Assembly (NCBI RefSeq): GCF_004745805.1
Contig: NZ_SRLQ01000005.1
Location: 124,001 to 188,000 of the forward strand
DNA length: 64,000 nucleotides
Reading direction: 5' to 3'
From: Mycolicibacterium sp. CH28
GTDB taxonomy: Bacteria > Actinomycetota > Actinomycetes > Mycobacteriales > Mycobacteriaceae
Below are positions 7,055 to 16,208 of the stretch, one piece after another (position 1 is the first letter of the stretch; each line of letters begins with the position of its first letter). The position numbers and the translations under genes were made by a program. The notes beneath the pieces are model-generated. The model was not told where the DNA came from. It ran no database searches and was given only the letters and a program-made list of their open reading frames with translations.

Positions 7055-8752
7055 GTGGTGAAAACGGTCCGGATCGGCAATTGCTCGGGCTTCTACGGTG
7101 ACCGCAGTGCCGCGATGCGGGAGATGGTCACCGGCGGCGAGCTGGATTTCCTGACCGGGGACTACCTGGCCGAGCTCACCATGCTGATCCTGGGCCGGGA
7201 CAAGATGAAGAACCCCGAGCGCGGCTACGCCAAGACCTTCCTGACCCAGCTCGAGGAGTGCCTCGGGCTGGCCCACGACCGCGGGGTGCGAATCGTCACC
7301 AACGCCGGTGGCCTCAATCCGGCGGGCCTGGCCGAGGCCGTCCGCGAGCTGGCCGACCGGCTGGGTATCCCGACGAAGGTGGCCCACGTCGAGGGCGACG
7401 ATGTCCTCCCCCGCGCCGCCGAGCTCGGCCTGGGCTCGCCGCTCACAGCCAATGCCTACCTTGGCGCGTGGGGCATCGCCGACTGCCTGCGGGCCGGCGC
7501 CGACATCGTTGTCACCGGCCGGGTCACCGACGCGTCCGTGGTGGTCGGCCCGGCCGCCGCGCATTTCGGCTGGGGGCGACATGACTACGACCGGCTCGCG
7601 GGCGCGGTGGCGGCCGGGCATGTCATCGAATGTGGCGCACAGGCCACCGGCGGCAACTACGCCTTCTTCACCGAGATCCCCGACCTCGGCCATGCCGGGT
7701 TCCCGCTCGCCGAGGTCTACGAGGACGGCTCCGCGGTGATCACCAAGCACCCCGGCACCGGTGGCCAGGTCAGCATCGGCACCGTGACCGCGCAGCTGCT
7801 CTACGAGATCGGCGGTACGCGCTACGCCAATCCCGACGTCACGGCCCGGTTCGATACCGCCACCCTGACCGAGGACGGCCCCGACCGGGTGCGGATCAGC
7901 GGGGTGCGGGGCGAACCACCGCCGCCGTCGTTGAAGGTGTCGTTGAACAGCATCGGCGGCTTCCGCAACGCGGTGAAGTTCGTGCTCACCGGCCTGGACA
8001 TCGACGCCAAGGCGGAACTGGTGCGCACTCAGCTGGAATCTGCACTGCCGGCGCAACCCGCCGAGATGGCGTGGACGTTGGCACGCACCGATCACGTCGA
8101 CGCCGACACCGAGCAGGCGGCCAGCGCGTTGTTGAGCTGTGTCGTGCGCGATCCCGACCCCAAGAAGGTCGGACGCCAATTCTCCTCGGCTGCAGTAGAA
8201 CTCGCGTTGGCGTCCTACCCCGGCTTCACCTCCACCGCTCCCCCGGGCGACGGGCAGGTATATGGGGTGTTCACCGCCGGCTACGTGCCGGCCGACGCGG
8301 TGACACACGTTGCCGTGCATCCCGATGGCAGCCGCAGCTCCATAGCGGCTGCCGACGACACCCTCGAACTGGCCGAGCTGGCCGCACCGCCGCTGCCCGA
8401 ACCCCTCGCCCCCGGACCGACCCGGCGGGTGCCACTGGGCGCCATCGCCGGAGCGCGCAGCGGAGATAAGGGCGGGGCGGCCAACGTCGGCGTGTGGGTG
8501 CGCACCGACGAGCAGTGGCGCTGGCTGGCACACGAATTGACCACCGGTGCGCTGCGTGAATTACTGCCGGAGACAAAGGATTTACCTATCACCCGGCACT
8601 TGCTGCCGAAACTGCGCGCAGTGAACTTCGTCATCGACGGGATCCTCGGGCAGGGGGTGGCCTACCAAGCTCGGTTCGATCCACAGGCCAAGGGCCTCGG
8701 CGAGTGGCTGCGCAGCCGCCACATCGACGTCCCGGAGGGAATCCTGCCATGA
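7055..8752 (+). CDS. AtuA-like protein (acyclic terpene utilisation family, DUF1446)
   Basis: The 565-residue protein matches the AtuA/DUF1446 family: an N-terminal core starting VRIGNCSGFYGDR with the conserved NAGGLNPAGLAEAV and GADIVVTGRVTDASVV segments, and a C-terminal AtuA-like domain beginning near GAIAGARSGDKGGAANVGV (about residue 465). AtuA is essential for citronellol/geraniol catabolism in Pseudomonas but its reaction is unknown. The GTG at 7055 follows AGGAGA by 8 bases. The stop overlaps the next start as ATGA. It is the orthologue of Rv0976c and leads a six-gene catabolic operon. Confidence 0.88.
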   Translation: MVKTVRIGNCSGFYGDRSAAMREMVTGGELDFLTGDYLAELTMLILGRDKMKNPERGYAKTFLTQLEECLGLAHDRGVRIVTNAGGLNPAGLAEAVRELADRLGIPTKVAHVEGDDVLPRAAELGLGSPLTANAYLGAWGIADCLRAGADIVVTGRVTDASVVVGPAAAHFGWGRHDYDRLAGAVAAGHVIECGAQATGGNYAFFTEIPDLGHAGFPLAEVYEDGSAVITKHPGTGGQVSIGTVTAQLLYEIGGTRYANPDVTARFDTATLTEDGPDRVRISGVRGEPPPPSLKVSLNSIGGFRNAVKFVLTGLDIDAKAELVRTQLESALPAQPAEMAWTLARTDHVDADTEQAASALLSCVVRDPDPKKVGRQFSSAAVELALASYPGFTSTAPPGDGQVYGVFTAGYVPADAVTHVAVHPDGSRSSIAAADDTLELAELAAPPLPEPLAPGPTRRVPLGAIAGARSGDKGGAANVGVWVRTDEQWRWLAHELTTGALRELLPETKDLPITRHLLPKLRAVNFVIDGILGQGVAYQARFDPQAKGLGEWLRSRHIDVPEGILP

Positions 8753-9906
8753 GCATTTGGACTACCCCCGAACGCCGGGAGTTGCGCGCGACGGTGCGCA
8801 GTTTCGCCGAACGCGAGATCCTGCCGCACGTACCGGAATGGGAGCGCGCCGGAGAGTTGCCCCGCGACCTGCACCGGCGGGCCGCCGACGCCGGCCTGCT
8901 CGGCACGGAGCTCGCGGAGGCGGTCGGTGGCGGCGGCGGAGACGCGGCCGACTCCCTGATCATCTGCGAAGAACTGCACGAAGCCGGCACTCCTGGAGGC
9001 GTTTTCGCCTCGCTGTTCACCTGCGGTATCGCCGTGCCGCACATGGCCGCCTCCGGCGATGAACGCCTGATCGAGAAGTTCGTGCGACCGACGCTGCGTG
9101 GCGAGCTGATCGGATCACTGGCGATCACCGAGCCGGGCGGTGGATCCGATGTCGGCCATCTGCGCACCACCGCGGTCCGCGACGGGGACGAGTTGGTCGT
9201 CAACGGCGCCAAGACCTACATCACCTCAGGTGTACGAGCGGACTTCGTCGTCACCGCGGTACGCACCGGCGGCTCCGAATTACCCGGGGCGGCAGGGGTT
9301 TCGCTGCTCGTCGTCGAGAAGGGCACGCCAGGATTCGAGGTGACGCGCAGGCTGGACAAGATGGGCTGGCGATCCTCGGACACCGCCGAGCTGTCCTACA
9401 CCGACGCCCGGGTGCCGGCCGCGAACCTGGTGGGCACCCCGAATTCCGGCTTCGCCCAGATCGCGCAGGCGTTCGTGTCCGAGCGAATCGGCCTGGCGGC
9501 CCAGGCCTATTCGTCGGCCCAGCGCTGCCTGGATCTGACGGTGCAGTGGTGCCGCGACCGTGAGACATTCGGCCGTCCGCTGATCTCCCGGCAGGCGGTG
9601 CAAAACACCCTGGCTGAGATGGCGCGCCGAATCGATGTCGCCCGGGTGTATTCGCGCCATGTGGTGGAACGCCAGTTGTCTGGTGATACCAATTTGATCG
9701 CCGAGGTGTGCTTCGCCAAGAACACAGCGGTGGAGGCAGGTGAATGGGTGGTGAACCAAGCCGTGCAACTGTTCGGAGGGATGGGCTATATGACCGACTG
9801 CGAGGTCGAACGCCAGTACCGGGACATGCGGATTCTCGGTATCGGCGGGGGAACCACCGAGATCCTCACCGGACTGGCCGCCAAGGCGCTGGGATATCAG
9901 TCATGA
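8749..9906 (+). CDS. fadE13: Acyl-CoA dehydrogenase FadE13
   Basis: This 385-residue flavoprotein dehydrogenates an acyl-CoA at the alpha-beta position. The FAD/substrate motif AITEPGGGSD (126-135) and the C-terminal YRDMRILGIGGGTTEIL are present. The usual catalytic Glu of the IYEGT motif is replaced by Gly367, but Glu245 in FVSERIGLA sits where isovaleryl-CoA dehydrogenase keeps its base, which suggests a branched substrate. The ATG overlaps the AtuA-like stop, and the TGA overlaps the accD2 start, so the three genes are translationally coupled. Confidence 0.92.
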   Translation: MSIWTTPERRELRATVRSFAEREILPHVPEWERAGELPRDLHRRAADAGLLGTELAEAVGGGGGDAADSLIICEELHEAGTPGGVFASLFTCGIAVPHMAASGDERLIEKFVRPTLRGELIGSLAITEPGGGSDVGHLRTTAVRDGDELVVNGAKTYITSGVRADFVVTAVRTGGSELPGAAGVSLLVVEKGTPGFEVTRRLDKMGWRSSDTAELSYTDARVPAANLVGTPNSGFAQIAQAFVSERIGLAAQAYSSAQRCLDLTVQWCRDRETFGRPLISRQAVQNTLAEMARRIDVARVYSRHVVERQLSGDTNLIAEVCFAKNTAVEAGEWVVNQAVQLFGGMGYMTDCEVERQYRDMRILGIGGGTTEILTGLAAKALGYQS

Positions 9907-11498
9907 GCCAGCTGCGCAGCACCCTGGACCCCACCACTCCGGCATACCTCGAGGCGGCCGAGACGATGGCGGCCAAGCTTGCCGAGATCGACGCCGAGCT
10001 GGCCAAGGCGCTGTCCGGCGGTGGCGCCAAATACGTCGACCGCCATCACGCGCGGGGCAAGCTCACCGCCCGTGAGCGTATCGAGCTTCTGGTCGACCCG
10101 GACTCGCCATTCCTGGAACTCTGCCCACTGGCCGCCTACGGCAGCGACTTTCAGGTCGGCGCCAGCCTGGTCACCGGTATCGGCGTGGTGGAGGGCGTCG
10201 AATGCCTGCTCGTTGCCAACGATCCCACCGTCAAGGGCGGCACCAGCAACCCGTGGACGTTGAAGAAGATCCTGCGCGCCAATCAGATCGCGTTCGAGAA
10301 CCGGCTGCCGGTGATTTCCTTGGTGGAATCCGGCGGTGCGGACCTGCCCACCCAGAAAGAGATCTTCATCCCGGGCGGGCAGATGTTCCGCGACCTGACC
10401 CGACTGTCAGCCGCCGGGATACCCACGATCGCGCTGGTGTTCGGCAACTCCACCGCCGGCGGCGCATACATCCCGGGCATGTCCGATCACGTCGTGATGA
10501 TCAAAGACCGGTCCAAGGTCTTCCTGGCCGGGCCTCCGCTGGTGAAAATGGCCACTGGCGAGGAAGCCGACGACGAATCCCTGGGTGGTGCCGAAATGCA
10601 CGCCAGGGTTTCGGGTTTGGCCGACTACTTCGCCGTCGACGAGCTCGACGCTATCCGTATTGGCCGTCGCATCGTAACCCGGCTCAACTGGGCCAAGAAG
10701 GGACCTGCGCCCCGGCCCGTCGTCCCGCCGCTGGCCGACCCCGACGAGCTGCTGGGCATTGTCTCGGCAGACCTGCGCATCCCGTTCGATCCGCGCGAGA
10801 TCATCGCCCGCGTTGTCGACGGCTCCGACTTCGACGAGTTCAAGCCCCTGTACGGGTCATCGCTGGTCACCGGTTGGGCGACGGTGCACGGCTACCCGGT
10901 GGGAATCCTGGCCAACGCCCGCGGCGTGCTCTTCAGCGCTGAGTCGCAGAAGGCCACCCAGTTCATCCAGCTGGCCAATCGGGCCAACACGCCACTGCTG
11001 TTCCTGCACAACACAACCGGCTACATGGTGGGTAAGGCCTACGAGGAAGGCGGGATGATCAAGCACGGCTCCATGATGATCAACGCGGTGTCCAACTCAC
11101 GGGTCCCGCACATTTCCCTGCTGGTCGGCGCCTCGTACGGCGCCGGCCATTACGGCATGTGCGGGCGGGCCTACGACCCGCGGTTCCTGTTCGCCTGGCC
11201 CAGCGCGAAATCCGCGGTGATGGGCGGCGCCCAGCTGGCCGGCGTGCTCTCGATCGTCAACCGTGCCGCGACCGAGGCGCGCGGCGGAGCCGTCGACGAA
11301 GCGGCCGATACGGCCCTGCGCGCCGCTGTCGAGGCGCAGATCGAAGCGGAGTCGTTGCCGATGTTCCTGTCCGGGCGGATCTACGACGACGGGGTGATCG
11401 ATCCTCGTGACACCCGCACCGTGCTCGGTATGTGCCTGTCGGCCATAGCCAGTGCACCGATCGAGGGGACGTCGAACTTCGGCGTCTTCCGGATGTGA
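9903..11498 (+). CDS. accD2: Acyl-CoA carboxylase beta subunit AccD2
   Basis: This is the carboxyltransferase subunit of a biotin-dependent acyl-CoA carboxylase of the methylcrotonyl/geranyl-CoA type. The 531-residue protein contains the crotonase-like N and C halves, the oxyanion glycines in STAGGAYIPGMSD and GASYGAGHYGMCGRAYDPRF, and the C-terminal VMGGAQLAGVL. The ATG at 9903 overlaps the fadE13 stop (ATGA). With AccA2 it should form a heteromeric carboxylase; in M. tuberculosis the substrate of AccA2-D2 is not established. Confidence 0.93.
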   Translation: MSQLRSTLDPTTPAYLEAAETMAAKLAEIDAELAKALSGGGAKYVDRHHARGKLTARERIELLVDPDSPFLELCPLAAYGSDFQVGASLVTGIGVVEGVECLLVANDPTVKGGTSNPWTLKKILRANQIAFENRLPVISLVESGGADLPTQKEIFIPGGQMFRDLTRLSAAGIPTIALVFGNSTAGGAYIPGMSDHVVMIKDRSKVFLAGPPLVKMATGEEADDESLGGAEMHARVSGLADYFAVDELDAIRIGRRIVTRLNWAKKGPAPRPVVPPLADPDELLGIVSADLRIPFDPREIIARVVDGSDFDEFKPLYGSSLVTGWATVHGYPVGILANARGVLFSAESQKATQFIQLANRANTPLLFLHNTTGYMVGKAYEEGGMIKHGSMMINAVSNSRVPHISLLVGASYGAGHYGMCGRAYDPRFLFAWPSAKSAVMGGAQLAGVLSIVNRAATEARGGAVDEAADTALRAAVEAQIEAESLPMFLSGRIYDDGVIDPRDTRTVLGMCLSAIASAPIEGTSNFGVFRM

Positions 11499-11537
11499 GC
11501 TAGTGATGAGCGCTTGCGCGAAGAACAGAGGGCCGAA

Positions 11538-13517
11538 GTGATCAGCCGTATCCTCGTCGCCAACCGCGGGGAAATCGCCCGCCGGGTGTTCGCCACCTGC
11601 CGTCGGCTCGGAATCGCCACGGTGGCCGTCTACACCGATCCCGACGTGCAGGCACCGCACGTCGCCGAAGCTGATGCCCGGGTGCGCCTCGACGGCACGG
11701 CCGGCTACCTCGACGCCGCACAGCTGATCGCCGCCGCCCACTCATCCGGCGCCGATGCTGTCCACCCCGGCTACGGATTCCTCTCCGAGAACCCCGATTT
11801 CGCGAGGATGGTGATCGAGGCCGGGCTGGCCTGGGTCGGACCACCGGTTGCGGCAGTGCAGGCGATGGGCTCCAAGATCGAGGCAAAGAAAATGATGGCC
11901 GCTGCCGGGGTCCCGGTCCTCGACGAGCTCGATCCGCAGACCGTCACCCAGGCCCAGCTACCGGTCCTGGTCAAAGCCTCGGCGGGTGGCGGTGGCCGCG
12001 GTATGCGAGTGGTGACCGACCTGTCCGAGCTGGCCGACGCGGTGCAGGCGGCGCGCCGGGAAGCCCAGTCCGCGTTCGGCGATCCGACGGTGTTCTGCGA
12101 GCGTTATCTGCCCACTGGCCACCACGTCGAGGTGCAGGTCCTCGCTGACGAGCACGGCACGGTATGGGCGATCGGCGAGCGGGAGTGCTCGATTCAACGC
12201 CGGCACCAGAAGATCATCGAGGAAGCTCCCTCTCCCCTGGTCGAGCGCGTCGCAGGGATGCGCGACCGCCTGTTCCGGGCAGCCCGATTGGCGGCCGGGG
12301 CGATCGGCTACACCGGGGCGGGCACCGTGGAGTTCCTCGCCGATGATCATGGCGCGTTCTACTTTCTCGAGATGAACACCCGGCTGCAGGTCGAACACCC
12401 GGTGACCGAACTGACCACCGGGCTGGACCTGGTCGAGCTGCAACTGCTGGTGGCCGACGGCGAGCGCCTCGACGCCGAGCCCCCGGCGGCCCGCGGGCAT
12501 GCCGTCGAGGCGCGGATCTACGCCGAAGACCCGGCACGAAACTGGCAGCCACAGGCCGGCCGGGTACACCGGTTCGAAGTGCCAGGCACGACAACCGAAT
12601 TCGGCCTGTTCACCGGTACCGGAATCCGGCTGGACTCCGGCATCGTCGATTCATCGATCGTGTCGATCCACTACGATCCGATGCTGGCCAAGGTGATCTC
12701 CTACGCCCCGACCCGGCGCCGCGCGGCGCAGGTGCTCGCCGACGCGCTCGCGCGAACCCGACTGCACGGTGTGGGCACCAACCGCGACCTGCTGGTCAAT
12801 GTTCTTCGGCACCAGGGCTTCCTGGACGGTGCCACCGACACTGCGTTCTTCGACACGCACGGGTTGAGCGGGCTCGCCATGCCGCTGGCCGACGAACGCG
12901 CGGCCCGACTGTCGGCGGTGGCCGCCGCACTGGCCGAGGTCGCCTACAACCGGGCGACGGCCACGGTTCTGGCCGGAATACCGAGCGGTTGGCGGAATTT
13001 GGTGTCGGCCAACCAGCACAAGACCTACCTCGATGCCGGCAAGCGGGAGCACCGGATCGCCTACCGCTTCACCCGCACCGGGCTGGTCCTGCCCGACGAC
13101 GACGGGGTGACCCTGGAATCGGCCGCGCCGGATGAGGTCGTGCTCGCCGACGGCAACGGGGTCGCCACCGCCTTCGCGGTGTGTCGCTACGGTGCCGATG
13201 TTTTCGTCGACTCGCCACTGGGCCCGGTCGCTCTGACCGCCGTGCCGCGGTTCCCCGAGCCGGGTTCGACGGTAGAGAAGGGTTCGCTGCTGGCACCCAT
13301 GCCCGGCACAGTGATCAGACTCGGTGCTGCGCTCGGCGACGAGGTCACCACGGGCCAACCGCTGATCTGGCTGGAGGCGATGAAGATGGAGCACACCATC
13401 ACCGCACCCGCCAACGGCGTGGTGACCCAACTCAACGCCCATGTCGGCCAGCAGGTCGACGTAGGAACGATTCTGGCCCGGGTAGAACACGGAAACGAAA
13501 CGGACGGAGAGCTGTGA
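11538..13517 (+). CDS. accA2: Acyl-CoA carboxylase alpha subunit AccA2 (biotin carboxylase and BCCP)
   Basis: The 659-residue protein carboxylates biotin with ATP and bicarbonate. It starts MISRILVANRGEIARRVF from GTG 11538 (AGAGGG upstream), then has the ATP-grasp region with KASAGGGGRGMR, the ERECSIQRRHQK signature and EMNTRLQVEHPVTE, and ends in a biotinyl domain with biotin on Lys616 in EAMKMEH. The gap of 39 bases after accD2 is the largest in the upstream half of the operon. Its stop overlaps the fadE12 start as GTGA. Confidence 0.94.
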   Translation: MISRILVANRGEIARRVFATCRRLGIATVAVYTDPDVQAPHVAEADARVRLDGTAGYLDAAQLIAAAHSSGADAVHPGYGFLSENPDFARMVIEAGLAWVGPPVAAVQAMGSKIEAKKMMAAAGVPVLDELDPQTVTQAQLPVLVKASAGGGGRGMRVVTDLSELADAVQAARREAQSAFGDPTVFCERYLPTGHHVEVQVLADEHGTVWAIGERECSIQRRHQKIIEEAPSPLVERVAGMRDRLFRAARLAAGAIGYTGAGTVEFLADDHGAFYFLEMNTRLQVEHPVTELTTGLDLVELQLLVADGERLDAEPPAARGHAVEARIYAEDPARNWQPQAGRVHRFEVPGTTTEFGLFTGTGIRLDSGIVDSSIVSIHYDPMLAKVISYAPTRRRAAQVLADALARTRLHGVGTNRDLLVNVLRHQGFLDGATDTAFFDTHGLSGLAMPLADERAARLSAVAAALAEVAYNRATATVLAGIPSGWRNLVSANQHKTYLDAGKREHRIAYRFTRTGLVLPDDDGVTLESAAPDEVVLADGNGVATAFAVCRYGADVFVDSPLGPVALTAVPRFPEPGSTVEKGSLLAPMPGTVIRLGAALGDEVTTGQPLIWLEAMKMEHTITAPANGVVTQLNAHVGQQVDVGTILARVEHGNETDGEL

Positions 13518-14692
13518 CCGACGTGAGGACCGATATCGGTTTCATCGAGAGCACCGAGCGTCAAGAGTTACGCAAGGCAGTCTCGGCGATGGCAACCAAG
13601 TACGGCCAGGAGTACTACCTGGAGAAGGCGCGCGCAGGCGAACACACCGACGAATTATGGAGCGAGGCAGGAAAACTCGGCTTCATCGGAGTGAACCTGC
13701 CGGAGGAGTACGGCGGCGGCGGTGCCGGGATGTACGAGCTCGCTCTGGTGATGGAAGAGATGTCCGCCGCCGGCTGCGCCCTGCTGATGCTGGTGGTCTC
13801 ACCAGCCATCAACGGCACGATCATCGCCAAGTTCGGTACCGACGAGCAGAAGAAGCGCTGGCTGCCCGGTATCGCCGACGGCTCGACCACTATGGCGTTC
13901 GCGATCACCGAACCCGATGCCGGGTCGAATTCGCATCGAATCACCACCACCGCGCGCCGCGACGGCAGCGACTGGGTGCTGTCCGGGCAGAAGGTGTACA
14001 TCTCCGGGGTGGACCAGGCGCAGGCGGTGCTGGTCGTCGGGCGCACGGAAGAGGCCAAGACCGGCAACCTGCGCCCGGCGTTGTTCATCGTGCCCACCGA
14101 CTCCCCGGGGTTCGGCTTCACCAAGATCGATATGGAGATCGTCAGCCCGGAGAACCAATTCCAGGTGTTCATCGACGACGTCCGGCTGCCGGCCGACGCT
14201 CTGGTGGGCTCCGAGGACGCCGCGATCGCCCAGCTGTTCGCGGGGCTGAACCCGGAGCGGATCATGGGCGCGGCAAGCGCGGTCGGCATGGGGCGCATGG
14301 CGCTCGGCAAGGCCACCGACTACGTCAAGACCCGGCAGGTGTGGAAGACACCGATCGGCGCCCATCAGGGCATCGCTCATCCACTCGCGCAGAATTACAT
14401 CGAGATCGAGCTGGCAAAGTTGATGATGCAGAAGGCGGCCGCGCTGTACGACAGCGGCGACGACTTCGGGGCGGCCGAGGCCGCCAACATCGCCAAGTAC
14501 GCGGCCGGGGAAGCGTCAACCCGAGCGGTCGACCAGGCCGTGCAGTCACTGGGCGGCAATGGACTGACCAAGGAATACGGCATCGCCGCGGCACTTACCG
14601 CGTCGCGACTGGCCCGGATCGCCCCGGTCAGCCGCGAGATGGTGCTGAACTTCATCGCGCAGACCTCGCTGGGTCTGCCGCGGTCGTACTGA
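13514..14692 (+). CDS. fadE12: Acyl-CoA dehydrogenase FadE12
   Basis: A second acyl-CoA dehydrogenase in the operon, 392 residues, starting at a GTG that overlaps the accA2 stop. AFAITEPDAGSNS (128-140) is the FAD/substrate motif and GGNGLTKEYGI marks the C-terminal domain. The C-terminal catalytic Glu position reads IAPVSREM instead of IYEGT, while Glu248 in LNPERIMGA occupies the isovaleryl-CoA dehydrogenase position. FadE12 and FadE13 therefore share the same unusual arrangement. The substrate is unknown. Confidence 0.92.
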   Translation: MTDVRTDIGFIESTERQELRKAVSAMATKYGQEYYLEKARAGEHTDELWSEAGKLGFIGVNLPEEYGGGGAGMYELALVMEEMSAAGCALLMLVVSPAINGTIIAKFGTDEQKKRWLPGIADGSTTMAFAITEPDAGSNSHRITTTARRDGSDWVLSGQKVYISGVDQAQAVLVVGRTEEAKTGNLRPALFIVPTDSPGFGFTKIDMEIVSPENQFQVFIDDVRLPADALVGSEDAAIAQLFAGLNPERIMGAASAVGMGRMALGKATDYVKTRQVWKTPIGAHQGIAHPLAQNYIEIELAKLMMQKAAALYDSGDDFGAAEAANIAKYAAGEASTRAVDQAVQSLGGNGLTKEYGIAAALTASRLARIAPVSREMVLNFIAQTSLGLPRSY

Positions 14693-14703
14693 CGGGAACG
14701 AAC

Positions 14704-15471
14704 GTGGACACCCTGGTCTCCTACGCGGTCGACGGACACGTTGCTCGGCTGACCCTGGATTCACCGCACAACCGCAACGCGCTGTCGACCCGGCTGGTGG
14801 AGCAACTGCAGGCCGGGCTGCGGGAAGCGGGCGCGGATCCGGCGGTGCGGGCGGTAGTGCTGGGCCACACCGGCGGCACGTTCTGCGCCGGCGCCGACCT
14901 GAGCGAGTCCTCGGGGAGTGATCCGTTCGAAAGTACGGCGGCGCGGGGCCGGGAGCTGGCAGCTGTGCTGCGCGGAATCGTCGCGTCGCCGTTGCCGGTA
15001 GTCGCCGCCGTCGACGGTCACGTCCGGGCCGGCGGTCTTGGCCTTGTCGGGGCCTGTGACATCGCGGTTGCCGGGCCGCGCAGCACATTTGCGCTGACTG
15101 AGGCCCGTATCGGGGTGGCACCGGCGATCATCTCGCTGACCTTGCTGCCGAAGTTGTCGCCGCGCGCCGCCGCCCGCTATTACCTGACGGGCGAGACGTT
15201 CACCGCGTCTGCGGCTGCCGAGATCGGCCTGATCACCATCGCCACCGCCGACCTCGAGCCGACCGTCGCCGGGATAGTCGCAGATCTGGGTCGTGGCTCA
15301 CCACAGGGCTTGGCTGCATCGAAAGCCCTGACCACAGCCCACATCCTGGCAGGTTTCGATCGCGATGCCGAGCGCTTGGCCATGGATTCGGCCCGACTGT
15401 TCGTCTCCGACGAAGCGCGGGAGGGGATGCTGGCGTTCCTGCAGAAGCGTGAGCCCAGTTGGCTGCGGTAG
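14704..15471 (+). CDS. echA7: Enoyl-CoA hydratase/isomerase family protein EchA7
   Basis: A 255-residue crotonase-fold protein starting at GTG 14704, 11 bases after fadE12. The oxyanion-hole loops are seen in GGTFCAGADLSES and GHVRAGGLGLVGACDIAVA, and TEARIGVAPA contains the usual catalytic Glu. In an Atu/Liu-type pathway it would hydrate the unsaturated product of the carboxylase, or act as the lyase. It ends the operon; the copper genes csoR-ctpV that follow in M. tuberculosis are absent here. Confidence 0.9.
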   Translation: MDTLVSYAVDGHVARLTLDSPHNRNALSTRLVEQLQAGLREAGADPAVRAVVLGHTGGTFCAGADLSESSGSDPFESTAARGRELAAVLRGIVASPLPVVAAVDGHVRAGGLGLVGACDIAVAGPRSTFALTEARIGVAPAIISLTLLPKLSPRAAARYYLTGETFTASAAAEIGLITIATADLEPTVAGIVADLGRGSPQGLAASKALTTAHILAGFDRDAERLAMDSARLFVSDEAREGMLAFLQKREPSWLR

Positions 15472-15537
15472 GACGCTACTGTGACAGTTCAGCGAACGGC
15501 CTTGCGGTTGGGAACCAGCGTCGTACGCTCGTAGACG

Positions 15538-16140
15538 ATGACCAATTTGACGCCGCGGGACGCCTCCACCCGGGCCGCTGACTGCGACCGCATCCAGGTC
15601 GCCCAGTTGCTGACCGAGGCGGCGTCCAAGGGACGTCTGCAACTCGACGAATACGAGCGTCGGTTGACCAAGGCCTATGCCGCGCAGACCTACGAGGAAT
15701 TGGACCGACTGACCGAGGACCTGCCCGAGGCCACCGATACCTCACATCGTCGCGGTGCCTCCAATCCGGCCCCCAAGACGCTTCTGCTGGCCATCCTGAG
15801 CGGGTACGAGCGACGTGGCCGGTGGAATGTGCCCGGCCGGATGACGATGTTCACCTTGTTCGGCGGTGGTGTCGTCGACCTGCGCTACGCCGATTTCACT
15901 TCTGCAGACGTGGAGATCCACGCCTACTCGATCATGGGCGGGCAGACCATCCTGTTGCCGCCGGAGGTCAACGTCGAGGTCCATGGCGTCGGCGTGATGG
16001 GTGGCTTCGACCACGATGTCGACGGCCGGGGCACGCCCGGTGCGCCGAAGATCACTATCCGGGGTTTCTCGCTCTGGGGTGGCGTGGGCGTCAAGCGCAA
16101 GAACCGCAAGCCCGGCGGGCCCGAACAGCTTTCTCGCTGA
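15538..16140 (+). CDS. DUF1707 protein with LiaF-like C-terminal domain
   Basis: This 200-residue protein corresponds to Rv0966c. The N-terminal DUF1707 domain (about 4-65) contains RAADCDRIQVAQLLTEAASKG and the LDEYERRL motif common in actinobacterial proteins. The C-terminal part (about 90-190) has beta-rich Gly repeats (FGGGVVDLRYADF, IMGGQTILLPP, VMGGFDHDVDG) like the cell-wall-stress domain of LiaF/YvqF. There is no transmembrane helix. The function is unknown, possibly in envelope sensing. Confidence 0.85.
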   Translation: MTNLTPRDASTRAADCDRIQVAQLLTEAASKGRLQLDEYERRLTKAYAAQTYEELDRLTEDLPEATDTSHRRGASNPAPKTLLLAILSGYERRGRWNVPGRMTMFTLFGGGVVDLRYADFTSADVEIHAYSIMGGQTILLPPEVNVEVHGVGVMGGFDHDVDGRGTPGAPKITIRGFSLWGGVGVKRKNRKPGGPEQLSR

Positions 16141-16160
16141 GGCGAATTCCAGCCAAAAAA

Positions 16161-16194
16161 ACCTCGGCCCCTTCCGTCCGGAAGGGGCCGAGGT
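16161..16194. terminator. Strong hairpin terminator between convergent genes
   Basis: Perfect 15-bp arms (16161-16175 and 16180-16194) enclose a 4-base loop. On the minus strand the stem is followed by TTTTTT (plus-strand A run 16155-16160), a classic intrinsic terminator for the secreted repeat protein. On the plus strand it follows the DUF1707 gene but only a weak T run comes after it. Confidence 0.9.
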
Positions 16195-16208
16195 CTTCTG
16201 CGATGGTG

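Noticed and set aside
6932..8533. Long minus-strand open frame opposite the AtuA-like gene
   Set aside because: The product is Gly/Arg/His-rich low complexity without motifs; the plus-strand frame matches a conserved family and has a ribosome-binding site.
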